From Erythrobacter sp. (GTDB lineage: Bacteria; Pseudomonadota; Alphaproteobacteria; Sphingomonadales; Sphingomonadaceae), in assembly GCA_002695185.1 (NCBI GenBank), contig NZOF01000155.1:18181-82180 (forward strand): a stretch of 64,000 nucleotides of DNA, given 5' to 3'. Made by a program: the position numbers and the translations under genes. Below are positions 1 to 8,293 of this stretch, one piece after another. The first letter of the stretch is position 1, and each line of letters begins with the position of its first letter. The notes beneath the pieces were generated by a model. The model did no database searches. It was given only the letters and a program-made list of their open reading frames with translations, and was not told the DNA's origin.

Positions 1-470
1 TAGCGCGGACCGCCGTTCTCCTCGTCCAGGACCTGTGCGCGTTCGAAAGCCTCGAGCGCGGCGGGAGTCAGCCGGCCTTCGGCATGTTCAACCAAGGAAA
101 TACCTAAAGCCAGCCACGCCTCGCGATCCTTCGGAGACTCTTCGACAGCGTTGCGATAAAATCCCGAAGCGGCCTCGAAATCGCCGCGCCGGACATAACT
201 GTCCCCAGTAACAATCCAGCGAGATGGAAATTGAGAGGTGTCGAAAAACTCTCGACGCGCCTCAACGAGCAATTCGCCATCGACGTCATCCGCCGCTTGG
301 GCCTGACCCGGTGAAGCAGGCTGATCTGGAGAGCCCTGTAGTGCGTAGCCGGCCAAGCCAAACAGAAGCGTAGCGCCTAAGACGGTCCAGCCTCCCCCGC
401 GCACACGCAACAAGAGCGCAGCTACCAAAAAGGAGCCGGCAGGCAGCACAATTACGGCAATCCAGCTCAC
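1..470 (-). CDS. ccmI: CcmI/CycH-like TPR protein of cytochrome c maturation (3' end outside window)
   Basis: Membrane-anchored TPR protein expected to hold apocytochrome c for the haem ligation complex. I translated this frame from a GTG whose bases overlap the ccmH stop codon (GTGA). The product starts with two hydrophobic segments (about residues 4-22 and 29-46), then an acidic linker, then a TPR-like helical repeat (around residues 85-120, with AWLALGISLVEHAEG and ALEAFERAQVLDEENG). Size, topology and position after ccmH fit CcmI, the usual last gene of ccm operons. The C-terminus lies beyond the left edge, so full length is unknown. A generic TPR protein is the alternative. Confidence 0.75.
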   Translation of the reverse strand, partial: MSWIAVIVLPAGSFLVAALLLRVRGGGWTVLGATLLFGLAGYALQGSPDQPASPGQAQAADDVDGELLVEARREFFDTSQFPSRWIVTGDSYVRRGDFEAASGFYRNAVEESPKDREAWLALGISLVEHAEGRLTPAALEAFERAQVLDEENGGPR

Positions 471-871
471 GAACGTCTCCGAAACCGGCGACTGAATAAC
501 AGCAGGGCGATCACAACCAGCACGGCAGGGATCGCGAACAAGGGCCAGGTGGTAGCGCTCATCACCGGCTCATAGCTTACATAATCGCCATAGCGATCCA
601 TGAGCCAGCGCCGGATGGCTTCGGGCTCCTCGCCTGCCGCAATGCGGATGCGGACTTGATGACGCATGTCCCCCGCCATGGAGGCATCGCTGTCGGCAAT
701 CGATTGGGACTGGCATTTAAGACAGCGCAATGTCTCCATCAATTCCTGCGCTGATGCTTCCAGTGCTGGATTGTCTAGCTGACGATAGGCGTATGGAGCT
801 GGTGGCACGTCTTCTTGCGCGGCGAGCGGCATCGCGAGGACGACAAGGAGAACACTTAGCACGAGTCTCAT
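467..871 (-). CDS. ccmH: Cytochrome c maturation protein CcmH
   Basis: Periplasmic, membrane-anchored thiol protein that reduces the CXXCH cysteines of apocytochrome c and works with CcmF during haem ligation. The 134-residue product has a signal peptide (residues 1-18, cut near AQE), the family motif LRCLKCQ with redox cysteines C50 and C53, and one C-terminal membrane helix (about 107-127) followed by an arginine-rich tail. This is the short, single-domain form usual in alphaproteobacteria, where the TPR part is the separate CcmI. It overlaps ccmG upstream and ccmI downstream by four bases each, so translation is probably coupled. Confidence 0.95.
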   Translation of the reverse strand: MRLVLSVLLVVLAMPLAAQEDVPPAPYAYRQLDNPALEASAQELMETLRCLKCQSQSIADSDASMAGDMRHQVRIRIAAGEEPEAIRRWLMDRYGDYVSYEPVMSATTWPLFAIPAVLVVIALLLFSRRFRRRS

Positions 872-1395
872 CGCCCAGCTTTCCGCAGTTCGTCCAGCAA
901 TAAGGGCACGTGTTCTGCACGAATGTCACCCATATGCTGGTAGGTAATCCTGCCCTGTCCATCGACGACGAAGGTTTCCGGGACCCCTGAGGATCCGATC
1001 CCGAGCTGCACTTCGGAAAGGTCGTCGCGACCGATGCGGCTGTAGGGGTTTCCATGCTGGCTCAGGAAACGCGCCACATCCTCCGGCTTGTCACGGATCG
1101 CGACACCAATGATCTCCGCTCCTTGCTTCTCCAGTTGTTCCAACTGGGGGGCCTCCGCAGTGCAGGGCAAGCACCAACTGGCCCAGATGTTGAGCAATTT
1201 CGGACTGCCCTCTTGGAAGTTTGTGTTAGCAGCACCGGGACGATCGCCCACCGCAGGAGGCAGATCGAAATAGGGCAATTCCTCGCCAATCATAGCGCTC
1301 TTGACGAAATCATCGCGCGGTTGGGTCAGTTGATAAGCCGCAAGTCCCAGGAATACGAAAAAGACCAGAAACGGTAACCAGAGGCGCCAGCTCAT
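868..1395 (-). CDS. ccmG: Thiol:disulfide interchange protein CcmG/DsbE
   Basis: Membrane-tethered periplasmic thioredoxin-like reductant that keeps the Ccm thiols reduced. The start is taken at the ATG overlapping the ccmF stop (ATGA); the open frame extends further upstream but that stretch lies inside ccmF. The 175-residue product has an N-terminal membrane anchor (about 4-23), a thioredoxin fold with active site WCLPC (C75, C78) and the cis-proline region GVPETFVVD, as in DsbE/CcmG. The length matches the family. It sits between ccmF and ccmH with four-base overlaps on both sides. Confidence 0.95.
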   Translation of the reverse strand: MSWRLWLPFLVFFVFLGLAAYQLTQPRDDFVKSAMIGEELPYFDLPPAVGDRPGAANTNFQEGSPKLLNIWASWCLPCTAEAPQLEQLEKQGAEIIGVAIRDKPEDVARFLSQHGNPYSRIGRDDLSEVQLGIGSSGVPETFVVDGQGRITYQHMGDIRAEHVPLLLDELRKAGR

Positions 1396-3347
1396 AGCAA
1401 CGCCTCCTCTTCGCGCCGACGCGCAGCAATCTTTCGCTGTGCGATCCGCCGCTTGAGATCGGTACGAACCCGGCCCACGAGCGCGACAGCACCGCCTAAC
1501 GCAATCAGAAGCCCGCCATACCAGATGAAGGTGACGAAGGGTTTCCACCACAAGCGCACTTGCCAGCGTCCGTCGAGGCCCTCGCCCCCCATCACTGCGT
1601 AAAGTTGGCCATTCCACCGAGTGACCAGGACGCTCTCCGTAGTCTGCTGCGGTGGCGCCCAGAAATTGCGGGACTGAGGCTGTATCTCGACCGCGGAGCC
1701 TCCCTTATAAGACGCCTGAAGGCGGCCCGACAGCGCAGTCCAGTTCGGTCCTGCGATCGGCTCGACGGCGTCGAGACGGATCTGCCACGGGCCCACAGAA
1801 GTTTGTTGCCCTTCGGCCAGCGCTGCCAGGCGTTCTTCGGAGAAGGCACTTTCGCTCGCCATTCCGAACAGTGATACGGCGATACCGAAATGCGCTATAA
1901 CCATACCCCATGTCGCCAACGGGACGCGGGTTAATCTGCGACCTTTCAACGGCAGGAAACTGGCATTGCCCAATGCCAGTGCGAAGGAGAGCCCAAGTAG
2001 GGGCAAGAGCGCCATCCCAAAAACTACCGCCAGCAGGATGACTGCCGCAACTGCCAGCGCTGCAGTCAAGGCAAGCTCCCGTGACACACGCACCCACCGG
2101 TCGCGGCGCCACCGTAATAAGGGCCCTACGGCCATCACCGCCAACATAGGAAAGAGGAAAATGGCACTGACCGGATTGAAGTAGGGCGGCCCGACAGAAA
2201 CTCGGATGTCGAACGCTTCGGTCAAGAGCGGGTAAAGCGTCCCAAGAAGGACCACAGCGAGTATCGCGCTGAGCATGACATTATTGACCACCAGCGCCCC
2301 TTCCCGGCTGGCGACCGAGAAGCGTTCGCCCTCGCTGATCGAACCGGCCCGCAGGGCGAATAGCAACAGCGCACCGCCGATATACAGTGCCAGAAGGAAG
2401 AGAATGAAGCTTCCACGCTCCGGATCGACGGCGAAGGCGTGCACACTGGTGAGAATGCCCGAACGTACCAGGAATGTGCCCAGCATCGACATGGAAAAGG
2501 CCACCACGCCCAGCATGATGGTCCACACCCGCAATGCGTCTCGGCTGGCAAGGACACTGGCAGAATGTAGCAGTGCTGTCGCGGCCAGCCACGGCATCAG
2601 GCTGGCATTTTCGACCGGATCCCAGAACCAGTAGCCACCCCATCCAAGTTCATAATAGGCCCAGTAACTGCCAGCAGCGATTCCGAGCGTCAAAAAGATC
2701 CAAGCGCCAAGAATCCAGGGCCTCATCGCGCGGGCAAAATCCGGCGTAACCTGCTTGGTCACGAGCGCCCCCACGGCGAAACTGAACGCCACCGAAAGTC
2801 CTACATAGCCGAAATACAGCGTCGGCGGATGGAGTGCGAGACCAATATCCTGCAGCAAGGGATTGAGCCCCAACCCTTCCAGAGCAGGCTGAGCGAGCCG
2901 CTCAAAAGGGTTCGAGCTTAGCAGAAGAAATGCATAAAAGCCGAGCGCCACGAAGCCTTGCGCTGCAAGTGTCGCTTGCATTGTGCGTTCGGGCAGGCGC
3001 CTCTCTAAGGCAGCGATCAGACCGCCAGCGAGCGCCATTACGGTAACCCACAATAGCATCGAACCTTCATGGTTACCCCACGCGCCCGACAGCTTGAATA
3101 TAAGCGGCTTCATCGTATGCGAGTTCATCGCCACCAACTTCACCGAAAGGTCGGTAATGGCGAAAACCCACAACAGCGCGCCGAATGCTATGGCCACTAG
3201 GCCACCCTGCAAAATCGCAGCTGGACGAGTCAGCCCGGCGATTTCACTATCGGTCCCGCTCCAGACAGAGAGTGCGCCGGCAGAAAGCTGGAGAACGGCT
3301 AGTGCTGCTGCAAGCCAGAGTGCCGCGAGGCCGATTTCGGCAATCAT
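1392..3347 (-). CDS. ccmF: Cytochrome c haem lyase subunit CcmF
   Basis: Large integral membrane protein that receives haem from CcmE and attaches it to apocytochrome c with CcmH. The 651-residue product has about 15 hydrophobic helices, the tryptophan-rich WWD haem-handling segment at about residues 236-254 (WGGYWFWDPVENASLMPWL) and the conserved periplasmic histidine in ALHPPTLYFGY (H173). Length matches the family. The start overlaps ccmE by four bases and the stop overlaps ccmG by four bases, so it is the centre of one tightly coupled operon. Confidence 0.97.
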   Translation of the reverse strand: MIAEIGLAALWLAAALAVLQLSAGALSVWSGTDSEIAGLTRPAAILQGGLVAIAFGALLWVFAITDLSVKLVAMNSHTMKPLIFKLSGAWGNHEGSMLLWVTVMALAGGLIAALERRLPERTMQATLAAQGFVALGFYAFLLLSSNPFERLAQPALEGLGLNPLLQDIGLALHPPTLYFGYVGLSVAFSFAVGALVTKQVTPDFARAMRPWILGAWIFLTLGIAAGSYWAYYELGWGGYWFWDPVENASLMPWLAATALLHSASVLASRDALRVWTIMLGVVAFSMSMLGTFLVRSGILTSVHAFAVDPERGSFILFLLALYIGGALLLFALRAGSISEGERFSVASREGALVVNNVMLSAILAVVLLGTLYPLLTEAFDIRVSVGPPYFNPVSAIFLFPMLAVMAVGPLLRWRRDRWVRVSRELALTAALAVAAVILLAVVFGMALLPLLGLSFALALGNASFLPLKGRRLTRVPLATWGMVIAHFGIAVSLFGMASESAFSEERLAALAEGQQTSVGPWQIRLDAVEPIAGPNWTALSGRLQASYKGGSAVEIQPQSRNFWAPPQQTTESVLVTRWNGQLYAVMGGEGLDGRWQVRLWWKPFVTFIWYGGLLIALGGAVALVGRVRTDLKRRIAQRKIAARRREEEALL

Positions 3348-3805
3348 TTCAGACCGACCGTAGTATCTTCTGCCATCTCCGCGGCTTGATGCTCGCTCAT
3401 CCCCTCCAGTTCACGCGGAACATAATTCTCGTCATGCTTTGCAAGAAGATTATCCGCGACAAAGATACCGCTCCCATCGAGCCGTCCCTCTGCCACGACA
3501 CCCGAACCTTCGACGAAGAGGTCCGGCAGAATACCGGCATACCGCACCGGAATGCGAGAATTTTCGCGGCCCGTCACCGCAAACGTAACGGTGATTCCAT
3601 CAGCCAGTTTTCGCAATGAACCGGCTTCGACCATTCCGCCAAGCCGAACAGCCTGCCCAGCCTGTGGAGGATTGGCGACCATCTGTTCGGGCAGATAAAA
3701 ATAGCTTGCCTGATTGCGAAGGGCGTAGACCGCCAGAAGCGCAGCGCCGATCAATGCGACCAGAGCCAGCACGACCAGAACAAGGCGCTGATGCTTTGCT
3801 TTCAT
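3344..3805 (-). CDS. ccmE: Haem chaperone CcmE
   Basis: Membrane-anchored periplasmic haem chaperone that binds haem covalently and passes it to CcmF. The 153-residue product has an N-terminal anchor (about 8-28), a beta-barrel core and the diagnostic LAKHDENY motif, in which H124 should form the covalent bond to haem and Y128 act as axial ligand. The acidic flexible C-terminal tail is normal for the family. Its start overlaps the ccmD stop and its stop overlaps the ccmF start. Confidence 0.96.
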   Translation of the reverse strand: MKAKHQRLVLVVLALVALIGAALLAVYALRNQASYFYLPEQMVANPPQAGQAVRLGGMVEAGSLRKLADGITVTFAVTGRENSRIPVRYAGILPDLFVEGSGVVAEGRLDGSGIFVADNLLAKHDENYVPRELEGMSEHQAAEMAEDTTVGLK

Positions 3806-3957
3806 TTGTCTCGCCTCGATTCCGAGCGGACCTTTTCCCGCCTGGCTTCAGCGCGTTTCATGGCGAACCAGCTCCACAATATCATCGCGATTGTCCCAGC
3901 CACGCCGATGGCATAGGCTGCGTACACGAAGGTCCACTGATCCAATGCCTCGCGCAT
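3802..3957 (-). CDS. ccmD: Haem exporter protein CcmD (51 residues)
   Basis: Very small membrane protein that helps release holo-CcmE from the CcmABC complex. Reading the minus strand between ccmC and ccmE gives 51 codons: a short N-terminal stretch (MREALDQWTFVYAAYAIGV), one membrane helix (about 10-31) and a charged tail (KRAEARREKVRSESRRDK). This is the classic CcmD layout, although primary sequence is poorly conserved. It overlaps the ccmC stop by one base (TGATG) and ccmE by four bases (ATGA). Operon position and topology are the main evidence. Confidence 0.88.
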   Translation of the reverse strand: MREALDQWTFVYAAYAIGVAGTIAMILWSWFAMKRAEARREKVRSESRRDK

Positions 3958-4679
3958 CAATCGGCCTCCATCGCTCGTCGGCGCAGGCGGGCTTCGGCTT
4001 GCATGTCAGCCAGAATGGCACGCATGCGTGCCAGCACGACACCTCCAAAGATCATCGAAAACCCGACGACAGCGGCCAGCAAGGGCGCGAGAAAGACCCC
4101 GTCTATCGCGCTTTTGCCCATCGTGATACTCGGCGGCTGGTGAAGCGAATTCCACCACACCACACTACGATTGATGATCGGAATATTGATCGCGCCTAAG
4201 AGCCCAAAGATGGCGGGAATGCGTGCCGACACTCCCTCCCGCTCAGCTGCCTGCCCCAGGGCGATATAGGCTATGTAAAGGAAAGCCAGGACAAGCATCG
4301 AGGTCAATCTTCCGTCCCAGACCCACCAGGTCCCCCATGTCGGCCTTCCCCAGATCGATCCCGTAACGAGACAGATCAGCGTGAAGGCCAGACCCGGCAC
4401 CGCAGCTCCGCGCGCAGCAATAGCAGCAAGCGGGTGTCGCCAGACAAGGTAAACGAGGCTGGAAATCGCTATCGCTGTCCAGCCACCCATACCGAGCCAG
4501 GCAGTCGGCACATGAATGAATATAATCCGGACAGTCTCACCCATCAGGCGATCCGGAGGAACTTGTGTAAAGCCCCAGGCAAGTGCTGCCGCAGTCAACA
4601 CGACGCCTCCCACCAGCAAGACCGGGGTCAGCCAGCCTGCCAGGGCGAGGAAGCGTTTGGGATTAGCGAAGCCATGCAT
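3957..4679 (-). CDS. ccmC: Haem exporter permease CcmC
   Basis: Six-helix membrane protein that loads haem onto CcmE. The 240-residue product carries the WWD motif at about residues 115-124 (WGTWWVWDGRLTS) and a conserved periplasmic histidine in FIHVPTAW (H56), with a second in the SLHQPPSI loop; these are the expected haem ligands. It is the first gene of this ccm operon. The ATP-binding subunit ccmA and partner ccmB, often just upstream, are absent here: the next gene upstream is a dehydrogenase. Confidence 0.95.
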   Translation of the reverse strand: MHGFANPKRFLALAGWLTPVLLVGGVVLTAAALAWGFTQVPPDRLMGETVRIIFIHVPTAWLGMGGWTAIAISSLVYLVWRHPLAAIAARGAAVPGLAFTLICLVTGSIWGRPTWGTWWVWDGRLTSMLVLAFLYIAYIALGQAAEREGVSARIPAIFGLLGAINIPIINRSVVWWNSLHQPPSITMGKSAIDGVFLAPLLAAVVGFSMIFGGVVLARMRAILADMQAEARLRRRAMEAD

Positions 4680-4734
4680 GGTATAAACCTTGGCCGAAGC
4701 CTATTGCAGCCGCAGCCTCCCGCGGCAAGAACGA

Positions 4735-5799
4735 TCAGCGTCCAATCAGTTCCTGCGCCATCCGGTCGGCGACCTGATCGGGCGAAACGCCGGTTTCGTC
4801 ACTCTTCTGCCAGATTTGTTCGAGCCGGCCAGGAATGAGTGCGATACGCTTACGCACTTCGTTGATATCGCAGGGTGCTTCGTCCTTACGGCACAGATAT
4901 TCGAGAGTTACCGAGATAATTCCGCCAGCATTGATGACGTAGTCGGGCGCATAAAGAATATCCCGCTCGGCAAGCATCGGGCCATGCTCGGGACGTTGAA
5001 GCTGGTTGTTGGCACCGCCGGCCACTATCTTGCAATCGAGACGTCCGATCCCATCGTCATCGAGTATAGCACCAAGAGCATTGGGACTAAATACGTCACA
5101 CGGAACCGACATGATTGCTTCCGGGCCGACGCATTGCGCATCAAGTTCGCGCGCAAGATCCTGGCAGCGGTCCATGTTGATGTCCGAAAGGGTAAGCTTC
5201 GCACCTTCCTTCGCCAGAAGGCGGGCAACACCGCCGCCAACACTGCCAGTTCCCTGGATAGCGACATGGACGCCGTCCATGCTGTCCTTCCCAAGCTTGT
5301 GCTTCACCGCAGCCTTGATGCCGAGAAAGATACCAAGCGCCGTGAATGGTCCCGGATCTCCGCCAGCAGCGTCTTCACCTTCTACCGGAAGACCCGAAAC
5401 GTACTGGGTACGCTGAGCTACGGCTGCCATGTCGGCTTCAGAAATACCGACGTCTTCGGCAGTCACATACTGGCCACCAAGCGCATCGACCGCATCCGCA
5501 AAAGCGGCGAGCATTTCGGGCGTCTTGTTCTTATTTTCGTCCGCAAGGATCACCGCCTTGCCACCGCCCATCGGCAGGCCGGCCATGGCATTTTTATAGC
5601 TCATCCCACGACTAAGACGAAGTGCATCCCGCATGGCGGCTTCAGGCTCGGCGTAGTGCCAGAACCGTGTGCCACCGGCACCCGGGCCGAGATGGGTGGA
5701 ATGAAGGGCGATAATTGCCGTGAGGCCGCTTTTCGGGTCGCGTACGACCTCGACCAGTTCATGGTCGTCGTAATCCGCTTCGGTCCAGAACGCCGTCAT
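4735..5799 (-). CDS. Leucine/phenylalanine-type amino acid dehydrogenase
   Basis: NAD-dependent oxidative deaminase of the Glu/Leu/Phe/Val dehydrogenase superfamily; its cytoplasmic reaction would convert an amino acid to the 2-oxo acid plus ammonia. The 354-residue product has the substrate-side lysines (K69 in GMSYKNAM, K81 in PMGGGKAV), the glycine-rich entry motif GPGAGGTRFW and a Rossmann nucleotide loop (GTGSVGGGVARLL). The length (about 350) fits leucine dehydrogenase better than the longer glutamate dehydrogenases. Substrate choice between Leu/Val/Ile and Phe cannot be told by eye. It stands alone between tRNA-His and the ccm operon. Confidence 0.9.
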   Translation of the reverse strand: MTAFWTEADYDDHELVEVVRDPKSGLTAIIALHSTHLGPGAGGTRFWHYAEPEAAMRDALRLSRGMSYKNAMAGLPMGGGKAVILADENKNKTPEMLAAFADAVDALGGQYVTAEDVGISEADMAAVAQRTQYVSGLPVEGEDAAGGDPGPFTALGIFLGIKAAVKHKLGKDSMDGVHVAIQGTGSVGGGVARLLAKEGAKLTLSDINMDRCQDLARELDAQCVGPEAIMSVPCDVFSPNALGAILDDDGIGRLDCKIVAGGANNQLQRPEHGPMLAERDILYAPDYVINAGGIISVTLEYLCRKDEAPCDINEVRKRIALIPGRLEQIWQKSDETGVSPDQVADRMAQELIGR

Positions 5800-5853
5800 C
5801 GATCAATCACCCCCAAAAGGTATTTCCTATTCCGGAGCGATAAGGGGAGAAAA

Positions 5854-5930
5854 TGGGGCGATCGACGGGGTTCGAACCCGCGACCTCCGGTACCACAAAC
5901 CGGCGCTCTAACCAACTGAGCTACGATCGC
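5854..5930 (-). tRNA. tRNA-His (anticodon GTG)
   Basis: The minus strand folds into a full cloverleaf: a 7-bp acceptor stem (GCGATCG/CGATCGC), a D-arm with AGTTGG, an anticodon stem CCGGT/ACCGG enclosing TTGTGGT (anticodon GTG, histidine), a T-loop TTCGAAC and an encoded CCA end. Discriminator base 73 is C, and the base just before the acceptor stem (5931 on the complement) is G, so the G-1:C73 histidine identity pair is encoded. Confidence 0.97.
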
Positions 5931-6101
5931 CACACGCCCCCGGAACGCTGCCGGGAAGGCGGCACATATACGCAAGGATGGGGCCGTCAACCCGCCTTCC
6001 GCAACGGCGTGCGCCTGTTGCACAACATGGCCCCAATGGGAAGCCAAAAAACGCATTAGGCACCCAACACGCAACTTTCTTTCACGCCTTGCGAGAGCCG
6101 T

Positions 6102-6113
6102 TTAGTCGACTAA
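6102..6113. promoter_or_regulatory. 12-bp perfect palindrome before the 2OG oxygenase gene
   Basis: TTAGTCGACTAA is fully self-complementary and ends ten bases before the ATG at 6124. It could be an operator or a small hairpin over the translation start. No regulator is linked to it, so its function is unknown. Confidence 0.3.
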
Positions 6114-6123
6114 TGGAATAGCG

Positions 6124-6759
6124 ATGACTTCACGCGGCGAATCTTCCAGCGAACTCCTGCTCTCAAGGCCGGGCGTCCAGCGCCTCCCATCGGACAAGAT
6201 CGAGCTATTCCAACTACGAGACTTCGTCGGACCCGATTTATGTGAACGCCTGATTAAACTGATCGAGAGGGACCGAAGACCATCAACCCTCGCCGACGAA
6301 GGAGATGACCGCTATTTTCGCACCAGCGAGACCTGCGATCTGCCAGAAGAAGATCATGCCGTGCGCGAAATCGAGGCTCTGCTGGCCGCGCTCAACGGAA
6401 TCGATCCCGCCTATGGCGAGCCCTTGCAAGGCCAACGCTATGACATCGGGCAGGAATTCAAACCCCATTGCGACTATTTCAATCGCGACGGACGGGATTG
6501 GGAGAAATACTGTTCTGTAGCAGGGCAGCGCACCTGGACCTTCATGGTCTTTTTGAATGATGTCGATGCCGGCGGTGCGACACGGTTCAAGGCAGTGAAA
6601 AAGACTTTTCAGCCGGAAGCAGGGAAGCTGGTCTGCTGGAACAACATGCGAGCCGATGGGCGCGAAAACCCGAATACGATCCACCACGGAATGAAAGTCC
6701 GGAAGGGCGTGAAATACGTTATTACCAAATGGTATCGCGAAAAGGTCTGGGGCTGGTGA
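6124..6759 (+). CDS. 2OG-Fe(II) oxygenase, prolyl 4-hydroxylase-like
   Basis: Non-haem iron dioxygenase that would hydroxylate a protein or small molecule using 2-oxoglutarate and O2. The 211-residue product has the iron-binding HxD pair (H115 and D117 in FKPHCDYF), a distal histidine in NTIHHGMKVRKG (H188 most likely) and a downstream lysine (K197) for the 2OG carboxylate, in the order typical of bacterial P4H-alpha homologues. The motif QRYDIGQEFKPHCD is characteristic. The substrate is unknown. It is monocistronic, convergent with rpmE, and preceded by a 12-bp palindrome. Confidence 0.88.
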   Translation: MTSRGESSSELLLSRPGVQRLPSDKIELFQLRDFVGPDLCERLIKLIERDRRPSTLADEGDDRYFRTSETCDLPEEDHAVREIEALLAALNGIDPAYGEPLQGQRYDIGQEFKPHCDYFNRDGRDWEKYCSVAGQRTWTFMVFLNDVDAGGATRFKAVKKTFQPEAGKLVCWNNMRADGRENPNTIHHGMKVRKGVKYVITKWYREKVWGW

Positions 6760-6762
6760 CGT

Positions 6763-6793
6763 AAAAAAGGGCGGCCCCACGGGACCGCCCTTC
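6763..6793 (-). terminator. Rho-independent terminator of rpmE
   Basis: AAGGGCGG and CCGCCCTT form an 8-bp stem, with two more G-C pairs above a mismatch. The plus strand has six A residues just left of the stem, which become a U-run on the minus strand, so the terminator serves the rpmE transcript. The 2OG gene on the plus strand reads into the same stem but without a U-run. Confidence 0.8.
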
Positions 6794-6818
6794 GAAACTT
6801 CGTCGCTTCCGGGAAGAA

Positions 6819-7043
6819 TTACTTCTTGAGCGTAAGCCCGCCGAAGCGCTTGTTGAATGCTGCAACACGACCACCTTCGGAAAGCTGCTGCTTGCCGCCA
6901 GTCCATGCCGGATGGCTGGTGGGATCGATTTCAAGCGTCAACGTGTCGCCTTCGTTGCCCCAGGTGGAGCGCGTCTGGAATTCAGTGCCATCGGTCATCT
7001 TGACCGTGATCATGTGGTAAGCGGGGTGACCTTCGGCCTTCAT
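6819..7043 (-). CDS. rpmE: 50S ribosomal protein L31
   Basis: Small protein of the large ribosomal subunit at the subunit interface. The 74-residue product has the L31 signature [20 protein letters not shown] and the conserved ending [16 protein letters not shown]. It lacks the zinc-binding cysteine set, so it is a cysteine-free L31. I place the start at the second in-frame ATG (MKAEGHP) because AAGGA lies eight bases before it, while the ATG nine bases upstream abuts that same AAGGA and leaves no room for a ribosome-binding site. A strong terminator follows. Confidence 0.95.
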   Translation of the reverse strand: MKAEGHPAYHMITVKMTDGTEFQTRSTWGNEGDTLTLEIDPTSHPAWTGGKQQLSEGGRVAAFNKRFGGLTLKK

Positions 7044-7137
7044 GATATACATCCTTTTAGCTTCGGAACGGTTCCGACCGGTCCAGCTGTGTTTGGAAAG
7101 GTTGCGCCCTTAACGGCGCGCACCCGGATTCGCAAGG

Positions 7138-7590
7138 TTATTCGGGCGCGTCGGCGATCATGGCAGTGAAGGCTACCTCACAGGTGACCTTCCCATCGAC
7201 AGAAGCCTCCCCTGCAAACTTACAGACACGCGCGCGTTTCTGCACGAATTCCGCCTTGAGATCGAGAAGGACGCCAGGAGTAACCGGAGCGCGGAACTTC
7301 GCATTCTCGATCGCCATGAAATACACGAGCTTGCCCGATCCGGCGAGATTGAGGCTCTCGACAGCGAGAACTCCCGCGGCCTGCGCCAGTGCTTCGACCT
7401 GAAGGACGCCGGGCATGATCGGTGCGCCGGGGAAGTGTCCCTGGAAGAAATCCTCGTTAAAACTGACAGCCTTGACCGCGTGAATTCGCTCGTCGACAAC
7501 GAGCTCCTTCACCCGGTCGACGAGAAGCAGGGGATAACGATGGGGAAGGCGTTTAAGCACCTCCACGACGTCGAATCCGGTCTCGCTCAT
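7138..7590 (-). CDS. fabZ: 3-hydroxyacyl-ACP dehydratase FabZ
   Basis: Cytoplasmic hot-dog-fold dehydratase of type II fatty acid synthesis, converting 3-hydroxyacyl-ACP to trans-2-enoyl-ACP. The 150-residue product shows the N-terminal [13 protein letters not shown] motif, catalytic H52 in [18 protein letters not shown] and the partner glutamate E66. The start (MSETGFDVV) is preceded by a purine-rich GGAGG/GGGGAA stretch; further upstream codons lie in the gap after skp. It follows skp by 22 bases. Many proteobacteria have lpxD and lpxA flanking fabZ; both are missing here. Confidence 0.96.
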   Translation of the reverse strand: MSETGFDVVEVLKRLPHRYPLLLVDRVKELVVDERIHAVKAVSFNEDFFQGHFPGAPIMPGVLQVEALAQAAGVLAVESLNLAGSGKLVYFMAIENAKFRAPVTPGVLLDLKAEFVQKRARVCKFAGEASVDGKVTCEVAFTAMIADAPE

Positions 7591-7612
7591 TTCCCCTGTC
7601 CTCCGTCCTGCA

Positions 7613-8293
7613 TCAACGACCGGTGGTTTGTGCCGGTTGCTGCTGCTGCGCGGCAGCCGCCTGCTGCTGACGAGCCGCAACCATACGGATCTGCTCGACC
7701 TGCTGGTACACAGCTACCGATTGCTGGCTGGGCTGCCATCCTTGCGGTGCGGCCGTCTGAACGCTGGGCACGCGGGTATTGAGTGCTGCTACGACCTTCT
7801 CACTGATGTTGGCGCCGGGCGCCGACCATGCGACTGCGTCTGGCGAAAGCACGACCTGAATGTTGCTAGCCGACGTAACCGTCTGAAGCGCCGCCGAATA
7901 TTGCTGGAGGATCTGTTCGACAGCATAGACACGGGCCATGTCGATCTGGTTGCTGAGCTGGCCGATCTCGCGTTCGAGCGTCTGGATCTGCTGAGCCTGC
8001 GGAGCATTCTGCGCAGCCTGCTGCTCAGTTTGATCGAGGTTGCCGTCGTTGTTCGTATCCAGCTGCTGGATCAAACCCTGAGCTTGCTGCTGCTTCTGCT
8101 GGATCTGCTGAATCTGCGAAGCATAAGTAGTGTTGATCTGCTGGTAGGCGGTGTTGAGCGCCTGACTGGCGGCGATGGTTGCCGGTGGATTAACGATACC
8201 GATGCTACCGCTGACCTGTGCTGCGAGGGGCGAAGCAGCGATGGCTGCACCTGCGAGACCCGCGATGGCGAAGGTTTTGCTGAAAATGTTCAT
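7613..8293 (-). CDS. skp: OmpH/Skp-family periplasmic chaperone with an EF-hand-like loop
   Basis: Periplasmic chaperone that holds unfolded outer-membrane proteins for the BAM complex. The 226-residue product has a signal peptide (about 1-25, cut after LAA), a beta segment ([13 protein letters not shown]) and long glutamine-rich coiled-coil helices, as in OmpH. Unusually, residues 79-90 read [12 protein letters not shown], a complete 12-residue EF-hand calcium loop (D1, N3, D5, G6, L8, D9, E12) at the probable tip of the tentacle. The C-terminal tail is Ala/Gln-rich ([16 protein letters not shown]). The start overlaps the bamA stop (TGATG), so the two are coupled. Confidence 0.88.
   Translation of the reverse strand: MNIFSKTFAIAGLAGAAIAASPLAAQVSGSIGIVNPPATIAASQALNTAYQQINTTYASQIQQIQQKQQQAQGLIQQLDTNNDGNLDQTEQQAAQNAPQAQQIQTLEREIGQLSNQIDMARVYAVEQILQQYSAALQTVTSASNIQVVLSPDAVAWSAPGANISEKVVAALNTRVPSVQTAAPQGWQPSQQSVAVYQQVEQIRMVAARQQQAAAAQQQQPAQTTGR

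Noticed and set aside
4690..5919. 409-codon plus-strand frame antisense to the leucine-type dehydrogenase
   Set aside because: It runs into tRNA-His and has no recognisable motif, while the minus strand encodes a full dehydrogenase.
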